This document shows, piece by piece, positions 42,034 through 50,232 of a stretch of 64,000 bases of DNA. Where the stretch lies: contig JAEYGZ010000039.1 in the NCBI GenBank assembly GCA_023409535.1, positions 62,001-126,000 on the forward strand. Direction: 5' to 3'. Origin of the DNA: Bacillota bacterium (GTDB lineage Bacteria > Bacillota > Clostridia > Lachnospirales > Lachnospiraceae). The first letter of the stretch is position 1; every line of letters begins with the position of its first letter. The translations under genes were made by a program, and so were the position numbers. The notes under the pieces were generated by a model, which had not been told where the DNA came from, did no database searches, and saw only the letters and a program-made list of their open reading frames with translations.

Positions 42034-42938
42034 AGAACGCCTTTTGCATAGATGGAGGGTGCGATTCCGGTAGACTTTTTAAATACCTTGCTAAAATAAT
42101 ACAGATCGGCAAACCCCACTGCCTGTCCTATTTCAGACAGCTTCATATTGGTGGTGGAGATCATTTCTTTGGCATGGTTAATCCTTACCATGTTCAGATA
42201 TGTAAATATGGTCCGGTGGGTGAGCTGCTTGAATATCCGGTTGATATAATCAAAGTTGCAGTCTGCTTTTTCTTCAATATCCTTGCTGGTAATCTTCTCG
42301 GCATAATTGGTATTCAAGTATCCGAGAAGCATTTGTACCTTCCGATAGGATTTGGGAATTGCGGTGGACATGTTCTGAGTCAGGAACAGCACATAGCTGC
42401 GGTAGGTTTCTGCAAAGGCCTCCAACACACGGCAGGAGCATAGTAATTTGTATTGCTCCAGCGGATTGGCGTTGTGGCCTGCAGCTTCCTCCAGGAGACA
42501 GCAGACGCGTATAAAATCGCTGTAATTTACGAAATGATAATACTTTGGCAGCAGCAGCCGGTCATTTTCATAGGTTGCATAGGAAAAGGGATCACTTTTT
42601 AAGCTGTCATTCCGCTTAGATAAGATCGACATCAGTTCTTCCTGAAGGTCGGAGTAGTCCAATCGCTGAATTTTCTCGTGCCGGAAGTGGATATAGAAAT
42701 ATTCACAGCTGGAAGCCTGGTATCCTTCATGAATATATTCCGGATCCAGTACCAATAAGTCCCCGGGCACCAAAACATACCGGGTATTATTTTCAGAGAG
42801 ATACATTTTCCCTTTTTTTATGACATAAACGATATATTCATTGGCCTGTCTGCGATAGTGTACATAAGGCGGCTGTATGACAGCGGTATTCATAAGCCGG
42901 ATCTTGGGCAGCTGGCTGTTATTAAACTGGTAAAGCAT
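42027..42938 (-). CDS. AraC-family transcriptional regulator
   Basis: 303 aa, minus strand. N-terminal cupin (HYRRQANEYIVYVIKKGKMYLSENNTRYVLVPGDLLVLDPEYIHEG) and C-terminal AraC double HTH (KITSKDIEEKADCNFDYINRIFKQLTHRTIFTYL, then KLSEIGQAVGFADLYYFSKVFKKSTGIAPSIYAKG). It lies between the GH2 and GH35 genes and is divergent from GH35. Probable sensor of an oligosaccharide for this locus; target promoters are inferred from position. Confidence 0.9.
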   Translation of the reverse strand: MLYQFNNSQLPKIRLMNTAVIQPPYVHYRRQANEYIVYVIKKGKMYLSENNTRYVLVPGDLLVLDPEYIHEGYQASSCEYFYIHFRHEKIQRLDYSDLQEELMSILSKRNDSLKSDPFSYATYENDRLLLPKYYHFVNYSDFIRVCCLLEEAAGHNANPLEQYKLLCSCRVLEAFAETYRSYVLFLTQNMSTAIPKSYRKVQMLLGYLNTNYAEKITSKDIEEKADCNFDYINRIFKQLTHRTIFTYLNMVRINHAKEMISTTNMKLSEIGQAVGFADLYYFSKVFKKSTGIAPSIYAKGVLK

Positions 42939-43089
42939 AGGAATCCCCCTGATGAAATCACATGGATGAACAGGCAGAAAATTGCCTCTATAGGTAATGA
43001 TAGCATCGAATGCTCAGAATGGAAAGAAGTATATGATGATATTGGCTTATGACAAGGCATCCAGTACAAAATCGGTTGTCCTTTCATTC

Positions 43090-43118
43090 TTGACAGTTGC
43101 TGCCCGGAGTGATAACAT
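43090..43118 (+). promoter_or_regulatory. Promoter of the GH35 gene
   Basis: TTGACA (43090-43095), 17 nt, TAACAT (43113-43118). The palindromic operator at 43120-43139 directly follows the -10. Confidence 0.65.
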
Positions 43119-43122
43119 GTTA

Positions 43123-43136
43123 TGAAACGGGTTTCA
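43123..43136. promoter_or_regulatory. LacI-type operator 1 (GH35 promoter)
   Basis: TGAAACGGGTTTCA inside the 20-bp palindrome TTATGAAACGGGTTTCATAA (43120-43139). It covers the start point of GH35 transcription, so bound repressor would block initiation. Confidence 0.7.
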
Positions 43137-43173
43137 TAATTTCCATACATAGATCACAGGAGGCTTTTTCATA

Positions 43174-44922
43174 GTGGACAATCATTTTGAGATAAAGGAT
43201 AAATTTTATTTAAACGGTAAGGAAATTAAGATTATTTCCGGAGGAATGCATTATTTTCGCGTCGTTCCTGAGTATTGGCGGGACCGTCTGATTAAATTAA
43301 AGAATTTAGGATGCAATACGGTTGAAACCTATGTCCCCTGGAATATGCATGAGCCGGCGAAGGGCCGGTTCTGCTTTGAGGGAATGCTTGATTTGAAGGC
43401 TTATATTGAGCTGGCTCAGGAGCTGGGGCTGTGGGTGATTATCCGGCCCTCCCCTTATATTTGTGCTGAGTGGGAATTCGGCGGACTTCCGGCATGGCTG
43501 TTGGCTGAGGAGGGAATGAGACTTCGGGGCAGCTACGGACCATTTTTAAGACATATTGAGGAATATTATCGGGAATTATTTAAGATCATAACCCCACTGC
43601 AGATTAATAATCTTGGCCCGATTATCCTGCTGCAGATTGAAAATGAGTATGGATATTACGGTGACGATACAAATTATTTGGAAGCATTGAGGGATATCAT
43701 GGTGGAGCAGGGGGCGGTTGTTCCCTTTGTTACTTCGGACGGACCATGGGGAGATGCCCTGAACTGCGGCAGCCTGCCGGAGGCACTCCCTACCGCCAAC
43801 TTTGGTTCAAAGGCAAAGGAGCAGTTTCAGCTTCTTTCTGATCATACAAAGGGAAGGCCCCTGATGTGCATGGAATTTTGGATAGGCTGGTTTGATCACT
43901 GGGGTAACGGGGGACATGTTACCTCAAGCCTTAAAGATAACCTGGAGAATCTCAGAGATATCCTGCAGCTGGGCAATGTAAATATCTATATGTTCCATGG
44001 AGGTACGAACTTTGGCTTTACCAGCGGCTCCAATTATTATGATGAGCTGACTCCTGATGTTACCTCCTATGATTATGATGCGCTGTTGTCAGAAGACGGC
44101 AGGATTACGCCGAAATACGAGGCCTTTGCCAGGGTAATCCGGGAATTTACCGAGGCAGAGACCATGCCTTTATTACCGCAGGTTAAACCTTATGCCTACG
44201 GAGAGGTCAGATTAACAGGCCGGGTAGGTTTAAATGAGTCTCTGGAGGACCTATCTGCCAGGGTTGACAATATTTATCCCAAATCAATGGAACAGCTTGG
44301 GCAAAATTATGGATATATCCTGTATCGCAGTGAACTGAAGAAGGAAAGCAGGCTGGAGAAGCTCAGATTATGGGAAGCCAATGACAGAGCCCAGATATTT
44401 GTGGACAATAAGCTGATCGCTACACTATATGACAGGGAGCTTCTTTCTGAGATTGAGATCAAGGTTGCGCTTACCGGCTCCGGCAAAATGGATATTCTGG
44501 TGGAAAATATGGGCAGAGTTAATTTTGGTGCGAAGCTCGAGAGGCAGCGAAAGGGGATTAACGGTGCGGTTCAGGTCAACAGTCACCAGCATTTTGGGTG
44601 GCAGCATTATCCGCTGCCTCTGGATAATCTGGACCGGCTGGACTTCACCGGGGGATATGTGGCCGGACTGCCCGCTTTTTACCTGTTTGAGTTTGAAGCT
44701 GATGAAATGTGCGATACTTTCCTGGAGCTTGGCGAATGGGGGAAGGGCTGTGCCTTTATCAACGGTTTTAATCTCGGCCGCTTTTGGAAAATTGGGCCGC
44801 AAAAACGACTTTATATTCCCGGACCATTGATTAAAAAGGGAAAAAATAGTATTATACTTTTTGAGACGGAAGGTGTAAGCGGCAGCAGTATCACACTTAC
44901 GGATAAACCGGATCTCGGTTAA
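43174..44922 (+). CDS. Glycoside hydrolase family 35 beta-galactosidase
   Basis: 582 aa. GTG start with AGGAGG at 43158-43163. Removes terminal beta-galactose; cytoplasmic (no signal). The TIM barrel contains acid/base E158 (LLQIENEYG) and nucleophile E234 (MCMEFWIGWFDHWG), the two signature GH35 blocks; a jelly-roll domain forms the C-terminus. It is the first gene of a run with lacI, and is controlled by operator 1. Galactose released would feed the galK-galE-galT genes. Confidence 0.95.
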   Translation: MDNHFEIKDKFYLNGKEIKIISGGMHYFRVVPEYWRDRLIKLKNLGCNTVETYVPWNMHEPAKGRFCFEGMLDLKAYIELAQELGLWVIIRPSPYICAEWEFGGLPAWLLAEEGMRLRGSYGPFLRHIEEYYRELFKIITPLQINNLGPIILLQIENEYGYYGDDTNYLEALRDIMVEQGAVVPFVTSDGPWGDALNCGSLPEALPTANFGSKAKEQFQLLSDHTKGRPLMCMEFWIGWFDHWGNGGHVTSSLKDNLENLRDILQLGNVNIYMFHGGTNFGFTSGSNYYDELTPDVTSYDYDALLSEDGRITPKYEAFARVIREFTEAETMPLLPQVKPYAYGEVRLTGRVGLNESLEDLSARVDNIYPKSMEQLGQNYGYILYRSELKKESRLEKLRLWEANDRAQIFVDNKLIATLYDRELLSEIEIKVALTGSGKMDILVENMGRVNFGAKLERQRKGINGAVQVNSHQHFGWQHYPLPLDNLDRLDFTGGYVAGLPAFYLFEFEADEMCDTFLELGEWGKGCAFINGFNLGRFWKIGPQKRLYIPGPLIKKGKNSIILFETEGVSGSSITLTDKPDLG

Positions 44923-44982
44923 TTCAATCGTTGATGGTTTGAACTGACTATGGGGAAGAATAAATAACAGGGGTGGTATAAT

Positions 44983-46014
44983 TTGGGTAATGAGACGATA
45001 ACCGTATATGATATTGCCAGGGAAGCAGGAGTTTCTCCGGCGACGGTTTCCAGAGTATTGACAGGGAATGCAAAGGTTAGTGAGGAGAAACTGAAAAGGG
45101 TTCAGGATATTATAAAAAAATATGAGTTTGAACCCAATAGTTTTGCCAGAAGCCTGAGTAAGCAGGAATCAAAGACGATCGGCATGATCGTTCCGGATAT
45201 CCGGAATCCGTTTTACTCCACATTGTTTGTAAATTGTGAGATGGAGGCGCTCCGGTATGGCTATAACATGATATTGTGCAATACCATTAATGAGCTTTCT
45301 TCCGAAAGCGGTCAGCTTAAGAACCTGACGGAGAAGCGGGTGGATGCCGTCATACAGGTTGGAGGCAGTGTGGACGAGGTTCAGCCGGACCCGAACTATA
45401 TTGGGCTTGTGAATAAGATTGGTAAGAAGATACCGATTGTGATTGCCGGAGAGCTGAATGGAGCCGATGTTTACCGTGTCATGCCGGAGACAAGCCATGG
45501 TATGAATGAATTGCTGGAATATCTTACAGAGCTTGGCCATCGGGATATTGCTTTACTGGGAGGGCTTGATACTGTTGTGCCTACCTTGAAGAAAAGAGTC
45601 GCACTGAAAAATTATCTTTTGACGCATCAGCTTCCTTATCATCCTGAATTTATAATTAGTTCCTTATATTCCGTAGAAGGAGGTTATGAGGCAGCAAAGA
45701 AGCTTCTTGAGCTTGACCGGCTTCCGACGGCAATCATAGCAATCAACGAATCCACGGCAATCGGGATTATCAGAGCATTGAATGAGAAAGGTATTGATAT
45801 CCCGGGAGATATTTCTCTTGCCGGATATGATGATACTTTTTATTCCGAGATGACATCTCCGCAGCTGACCTGTGTCAGTTATAATCTCGGATCCTATGCC
45901 CGGCTGATTATGGAAACCATTTTTCGTATTATCAACAAAGAAGAGGAAGAGAAAGTGAAGTATATTAATACCTATTTGGCCAAAAGAGATTCCTGCAGGG
46001 ATTACAGAGGCTGA
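44983..46014 (+). CDS. LacI-family transcriptional repressor
   Basis: 343 aa. TTG start with AGGGGTGG at 44969-44976. HTH at the N-terminus (TVYDIAREAGVSPATVSRVLTGNAKVSEEKLKRVQ) with the minor-groove hinge (EFEPNSFARSL), then a periplasmic-binding-like sensor domain (KTIGMIVPDIRNPFYSTLF...). It lies between the GH35 gene and the transporter genes. LacI-type palindromes of one consensus, TGAAAnnnnTTTCA, occur at both flanking promoters, making it their likely regulator. Effector sugar unknown. Confidence 0.92.
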   Translation: MGNETITVYDIAREAGVSPATVSRVLTGNAKVSEEKLKRVQDIIKKYEFEPNSFARSLSKQESKTIGMIVPDIRNPFYSTLFVNCEMEALRYGYNMILCNTINELSSESGQLKNLTEKRVDAVIQVGGSVDEVQPDPNYIGLVNKIGKKIPIVIAGELNGADVYRVMPETSHGMNELLEYLTELGHRDIALLGGLDTVVPTLKKRVALKNYLLTHQLPYHPEFIISSLYSVEGGYEAAKKLLELDRLPTAIIAINESTAIGIIRALNEKGIDIPGDISLAGYDDTFYSEMTSPQLTCVSYNLGSYARLIMETIFRIINKEEEEKVKYINTYLAKRDSCRDYRG

Positions 46015-46029
46015 CAATACAGACAGGAA

Positions 46030-46070
46030 GGGACTGTTGCAAATTTATCTATTTTGTAACAGTCCCTTTT
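46030..46070 (+). terminator. Terminator after the LacI gene
   Basis: GGGACTGTT (46030-46038) and AACAGTCCC (46058-46066), TTTT. Confidence 0.8.
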
Positions 46071-46153
46071 ATTGTACCGTAAAATGTGCGCAGTATTTGT
46101 CGCAATAGCACAAACTTATTGGTGAAATGATAATCAAAGTTGAATTATTTGTG

Positions 46154-46182
46154 TTGACAGTCCTTTTTATTGTTGTTATAAT
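46154..46182 (+). promoter_or_regulatory. Perfect sigma-A promoter of the sugar transporter operon
   Basis: TTGACA (46154-46159), 17 nt, TATAAT (46177-46182). Confidence 0.88.
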
Positions 46183-46189
46183 GATGATA

Positions 46190-46203
46190 TGAAATCGATT
46201 TCA
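46190..46203. promoter_or_regulatory. LacI-type operator 2 (transporter promoter)
   Basis: TGAAATCGATTTCA, a perfect palindrome 8 nt after the -10 box, at the transcription start. Confidence 0.75.
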
Positions 46204-46228
46204 AGACATAAAAATAGACATTATATAC

Positions 46229-46303
46229 AATTATTACTCTCCGTTCTGTTGCTCATACCAGTAAAGGAAAAAGCTATGATAATAGCTGAGTAATAATTTT
46301 TTT
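46229..46303 (+). terminator. Leader terminator (attenuator candidate) before the ABC operon
   Basis: AATTATTACTC (46229-46239) pairs with GAGTAATAATT (46288-46298). An inner AGCTAT-GATA-ATAGCT hairpin (46272-46287) lies in the loop and a 7-T run ends at 46303. It lies between the promoter and the first gene. Confidence 0.5.
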
Positions 46304-46312
46304 ACGAAAGTT

Positions 46313-46326
46313 TGAAAGCGGTTTCA
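46313..46326. promoter_or_regulatory. LacI-type operator 3 (transporter leader)
   Basis: TGAAAGCGGTTTCA within GTTTGAAAGCGGTTTCAAAC (46310-46329), about 22 nt before the start codon of the first permease. Operators 2 and 3 are 123 bp apart, a distance that allows looping. Confidence 0.7.
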
Positions 46327-46347
46327 AACTATAAAAGGAGCGGAAAC

Positions 46348-47313
46348 ATGAGAAAAAAGACACAAAAGCCGGAGGCACCGGTAATGCTGACCAAAAAGAT
46401 GGCTTTTTGGCAGAAGGTATATAAATACAGGATACTGCTATTGATGTGTACACCTGCAATCTTGTTCTTCTTTTTATTTTCGTACATACCTATGCCCGGT
46501 GTATACATCGCATTTACAAATTTTAATTATGCGAAAGGCATTCTGCATAGTCCTTTTGTTGGCTTTGATAACTTTAAATTCTTGTTTACCTCCGGCAAGA
46601 TAACAATGCTTACCCGTAATACCATTCTGTATAATCTCGGTTTTATTTTGTTCGGCAATGCCTTGCAGATATTTGTTGCGATTTTGATCAATGAGATCAG
46701 AGGCCGTTATTTTAAGAAGGTAACCCAATCAATGATGTTCCTTCCCTATTTCATATCGGCTGTACTTGTTGGCTTACTGGTTTACAATTTGCTGAATTAT
46801 GATTTCGGCTTTATTAACAGTATGATCAAAGCAAACGGAGGGGACCCGATTAAATTTTACTCCAATGTGCAGGTATGGCCTGTCATTATCATACTGGTGC
46901 ATCTATGGCAGCAAACGGGGTATGGCTCCATTGTTTATTTTGCGGCGATCATGGGTATTGATGCCGAGATGATCGAGGCTGCCAAGGTAGACGGTGTAAA
47001 TGCCTTCCAGAAGATCCGCTTTATCATCCTTCCTAATCTGAAGCCGACCATTGTCATCCTGCTGTTATTCTCCATGGGTTCCATCTTAAAGGGTAACTTC
47101 GGATTATTTTACAACATAATCGGGCCGTCCAATTCCATGCTGTTTCCCACGACGGATATCATTGAAACCTATGTATTCCGTGCCATGATGAATAATTTCA
47201 ATTTCACTCAGGCAAGTGCTATTGGTTTATATCAATCGGTATTCGGCTTTGCGGTTGTCATGCTCTGCAACTGGCTGGTTAAGCGAATTGACAACGATTA
47301 CGCTTTGTTCTGA
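46348..47313 (+). CDS. ABC sugar transporter permease (LplB/UgpA type)
   Basis: 321 aa. AAAGGAGCGG precedes ATG 46348 (the longer frame from 46312 runs through operator 3). Six membrane segments and the EAA loop contacting the ATPase (EMIEAAKVDGVNAFQKIRFIILPNLKP). First permease of a carbohydrate ABC importer. With the next two genes it forms an operon; no ATPase gene is present, so the shared MsmX-type ATPase encoded elsewhere is presumed. Confidence 0.92.
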   Translation: MRKKTQKPEAPVMLTKKMAFWQKVYKYRILLLMCTPAILFFFLFSYIPMPGVYIAFTNFNYAKGILHSPFVGFDNFKFLFTSGKITMLTRNTILYNLGFILFGNALQIFVAILINEIRGRYFKKVTQSMMFLPYFISAVLVGLLVYNLLNYDFGFINSMIKANGGDPIKFYSNVQVWPVIIILVHLWQQTGYGSIVYFAAIMGIDAEMIEAAKVDGVNAFQKIRFIILPNLKPTIVILLLFSMGSILKGNFGLFYNIIGPSNSMLFPTTDIIETYVFRAMMNNFNFTQASAIGLYQSVFGFAVVMLCNWLVKRIDNDYALF

Positions 47314-47330
47314 CGGGAGGGAGGAATATC

Positions 47331-48233
47331 ATGAATCGAAAAAACAAAATTAAATTAGATAGAGCGGATAAAATAGTACGCGGCTTTGCTTATCTCTTTA
47401 TTGCAGTATTCTCTGCCGCTTGTCTGGCGCCGTTCGTACTGATGATTTCTACCTCCTTCAGTACGGAAGCCTTGATCACAAGAACAGGCTTCACATTGCT
47501 TCCGAAAGGCTTTACAACGGATGCCTATGATCTTTTATTTAAAAATCCGGATCAGCTGGCAGGAGCCTATGTTGTATCGATTATAATGACGGGTGCGGGA
47601 ACATTTCTTGGTTTATTCATTATATCCATGACCGGTTATGCGCTGCAGAGAAAGGATTTTCCTTTTCGTAATCATATTTCCTTTTATATTTACTTTACAA
47701 CCCTGTTCCAGGGAGGTCTGGTTCCGTTCTATATCCTGATGACCAGATACCTTGGACTGAAGGATAAATATCTGGCCGTATTTTTACCTCTGCTTATGAC
47801 ACCCTGGCTGATCATACTGATGAAGAATTTTATCAAATCCATTCCTTTTGAGATAACCGAGTCCGGTAAGATCGACGGGGCGGGCGATGTCACGATCTTC
47901 CTGAGACTGATCCTGCCCATGCTAAAACCGGCACTTGCAACCATCGGATTATTCCTGGCTTTAAACTACTGGAATGAATGGTACAATTCCGCATTATTCC
48001 TGTCGGCAAAGGTAGAATACCGGCCTCTGCAATACCACCTGTATAATATCGTGACAAAGGTACAGGCATTGCGCAGCTCGGTGGCGGGCTCCAATGTCCC
48101 GATTGATAAGCTTCCTGCCGAGACCTTGAAGATGGCAACTGCCGTGGTTGCGACAGGACCGATTATCTTCCTGTATCCCTTTGTTCAAAAATACTTTATC
48201 GCCGGTATCACAGTAGGTGCGGTAAAGGGTTAA
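47331..48233 (+). CDS. ABC sugar transporter permease (LplC/MalG type)
   Basis: 300 aa, GGGAGGGAGG before ATG 47331. About six membrane segments; the EAA-loop equivalent reads EITESGKIDGAGDVTIFLRLILPMLKPALAT. The C-terminal VQKYFIAGITVGAVKG is typical of the LplC/YtcP branch that imports complex oligosaccharides. It partners with the preceding permease. Confidence 0.92.
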   Translation: MNRKNKIKLDRADKIVRGFAYLFIAVFSAACLAPFVLMISTSFSTEALITRTGFTLLPKGFTTDAYDLLFKNPDQLAGAYVVSIIMTGAGTFLGLFIISMTGYALQRKDFPFRNHISFYIYFTTLFQGGLVPFYILMTRYLGLKDKYLAVFLPLLMTPWLIILMKNFIKSIPFEITESGKIDGAGDVTIFLRLILPMLKPALATIGLFLALNYWNEWYNSALFLSAKVEYRPLQYHLYNIVTKVQALRSSVAGSNVPIDKLPAETLKMATAVVATGPIIFLYPFVQKYFIAGITVGAVKG

Positions 48234-48298
48234 CCATGATGCATTCTTCGGTGAACCGAAGAGTTCATAGACAATATTTTATAATAGGAGGAAAGAAG

Positions 48299-49933
48299 AT
48301 GGGGAAATCAATGAAAAAGTTATTTAGCTTAATGCTTGTCCTCGTTATGGCATTAAGCTTGGCTGCTTGCAGTTCCAAAAGCGGAGATTCCGCCGGCAAG
48401 CCGGCTGCGGATAACGGCAGCACTGCCGATCAGGGTTCCAAGGATCAGGGTTCCGGTGATGCATCCGCAATTGATACTTCAGAGCACGTAACTGTAAAAT
48501 TTGTTGTATTGGGTGACAAACCTACCAACGGACAGTTAGAAACGGTTATGGAGCAGTTGAATCAGAAGCTGAATGAAAAGGTAAATGCTGATCTCGAGCT
48601 TTACTGGGTTGAATGGGCCGACTGGCAGACACAGTACAATCTGCTGCTTGCTTCCGGTGACGACACGATCGACTTAATCGGTACGGCAACAGACTGGCTT
48701 GATGCATGGCCGAATGCTAAGAAGGGCGCTTTTCTGGAGTTAACCGAGGATATGTTAAAGACCTATGCTCCCAAGACTTATGAAAGTGTATCCGGGGAGC
48801 ATTGGAATATGTGTAAATTAGACGGCAAAATTTATTTAATACCGGAAGACAATTACGCACAGTGGACCAATCATGGATTTATGTATCGCGGAGATTGGGC
48901 AAAGCAGTTTGGATTAACAGGCGGCATTCATAGCTGGAATGATTTTGGAAAGTATCTGGCAGGGATCAAAGCAAATTATCCCGATGTTATCCCATGGGAT
49001 GCTTCCGCAAGCGGTCAGGCGTTTGGTCAGCAGTTATCGGGCGGCTATTTCCAGTCTAAGACTCCCACCTTATTCATTGATGGTTTAAGTGTGCCGTTAT
49101 TCTTTGGTGCTTCCAAGGATGACATTTTCACCTTGGTGTCACCGTATGTTGAAGGTGACGAATACGTTGCATTTGCAAAGCAGATGAAGGAATGGGCTGA
49201 CGCAGGTTATTGGAGAGAGGACGTTCTTAACTATACAGGGAACACCCGTGACGAATTCTATGCAGGTCAGACCGGTGCCGACCAGCATCATACACAGACC
49301 TGGTATACCACTGTTCGCCCTCGTATGGATAAAGAGCAGGCAGGCTCAGAGGTTGATTTCTTCTCCTTCTCCGATGAAAGCAAGAACCTCATGAACCTGG
49401 TTATCACTCATGGAGCATTGGCGGTCGGAGCAAATTCAAAGCATCCTGAGCGAGCATTAATGGTATATGACTTACTTCGTAATGACCAGGAGATTTATCG
49501 TTTATTCAACTATGGTATTGAAGGAACACAGTATGTAGTTACTGCCGATGGCATGCTGGACCGTCCTGAAGGATATGATGATACGCTGACAAGCTTCGCC
49601 TCCAACTTCTGGTACGGCAGAAATGATGCTCTTGAGCTTAACAATGTAACCTGGTATTCAGGCAAGGCGGATAAGTTCGCAGAGTATGCTTCCTATGCGA
49701 TCGATTATCCTTACTCACAGCTGGTATTTAATGTAGATGATATCTCATCCCAGATGGCCAACCTGTCAGAGGTATTTACGAACTATGTAACAGCAATCGC
49801 ATTTGGTAAAGCAGGGGATCCGGAGAAGGCTGTTGCCGATTTCCGGCAGGCATTAAAGGATGCGGGCTATGATCAGGTTAAGGACGCGCTGCAGGCTCAG
49901 TTAACAGAATACAAGGTTTATTTAGGAAAATAA
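48299..49933 (+). CDS. ABC sugar-binding lipoprotein (extracellular solute-binding family 1)
   Basis: 544 aa. AGGAGG at 48287-48292 fixes ATG 48299; the longer frame from 48236 is not used. Signal peptide with lipobox LAAC (MKKLFSLMLVLVMALSLAAC), a Ser/Gly/Asp-rich tether, then a large type-1 binding domain (~500 residues, typical of LplA-like proteins for long sugars). It supplies the two permeases just upstream; terminator follows at 49950. Confidence 0.92.
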   Translation: MGKSMKKLFSLMLVLVMALSLAACSSKSGDSAGKPAADNGSTADQGSKDQGSGDASAIDTSEHVTVKFVVLGDKPTNGQLETVMEQLNQKLNEKVNADLELYWVEWADWQTQYNLLLASGDDTIDLIGTATDWLDAWPNAKKGAFLELTEDMLKTYAPKTYESVSGEHWNMCKLDGKIYLIPEDNYAQWTNHGFMYRGDWAKQFGLTGGIHSWNDFGKYLAGIKANYPDVIPWDASASGQAFGQQLSGGYFQSKTPTLFIDGLSVPLFFGASKDDIFTLVSPYVEGDEYVAFAKQMKEWADAGYWREDVLNYTGNTRDEFYAGQTGADQHHTQTWYTTVRPRMDKEQAGSEVDFFSFSDESKNLMNLVITHGALAVGANSKHPERALMVYDLLRNDQEIYRLFNYGIEGTQYVVTADGMLDRPEGYDDTLTSFASNFWYGRNDALELNNVTWYSGKADKFAEYASYAIDYPYSQLVFNVDDISSQMANLSEVFTNYVTAIAFGKAGDPEKAVADFRQALKDAGYDQVKDALQAQLTEYKVYLGK

Positions 49934-49949
49934 TATTATAGCAGGGCAG

Positions 49950-49990
49950 GAGAGCTTCATGTAGGTAAATGCTTATATGGAGCTCTCTTT
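49950..49990 (+). terminator. Terminator of the ABC operon
   Basis: GAGAGCT (49950-49956) and AGCTCTC (49981-49987), TTTC. Between it and 50084 nothing else is evident. Confidence 0.65.
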
Positions 49991-50083
49991 CGGTTAAATT
50001 GAGGAAAGTATCAAAAGACCATAATTCGACAACATACTTCGCCCAAAAGAGTAGCCATTTTTACTATTTTTTTAAAATTGGGT

Positions 50084-50111
50084 TTGCATTTTATAAAAAA
50101 GGTGATATACT
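50084..50111 (+). promoter_or_regulatory. Promoter of the electron-transfer operon
   Basis: TTGCAT (50084-50089), 16 nt, TATACT (50106-50111) with an extended TG (TGATATACT). Confidence 0.6.
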
Positions 50112-50232
50112 AATAGCGTTGAATAAAAAGTATAGAATAACATTCAGGCTAGTATGCATAAGATTGTTATAAAGTTAACAATTACAAAGTGAATGTTTCG
50201 AAAGAATGTTTAGAAAATAGTAAGGAGCAGAC

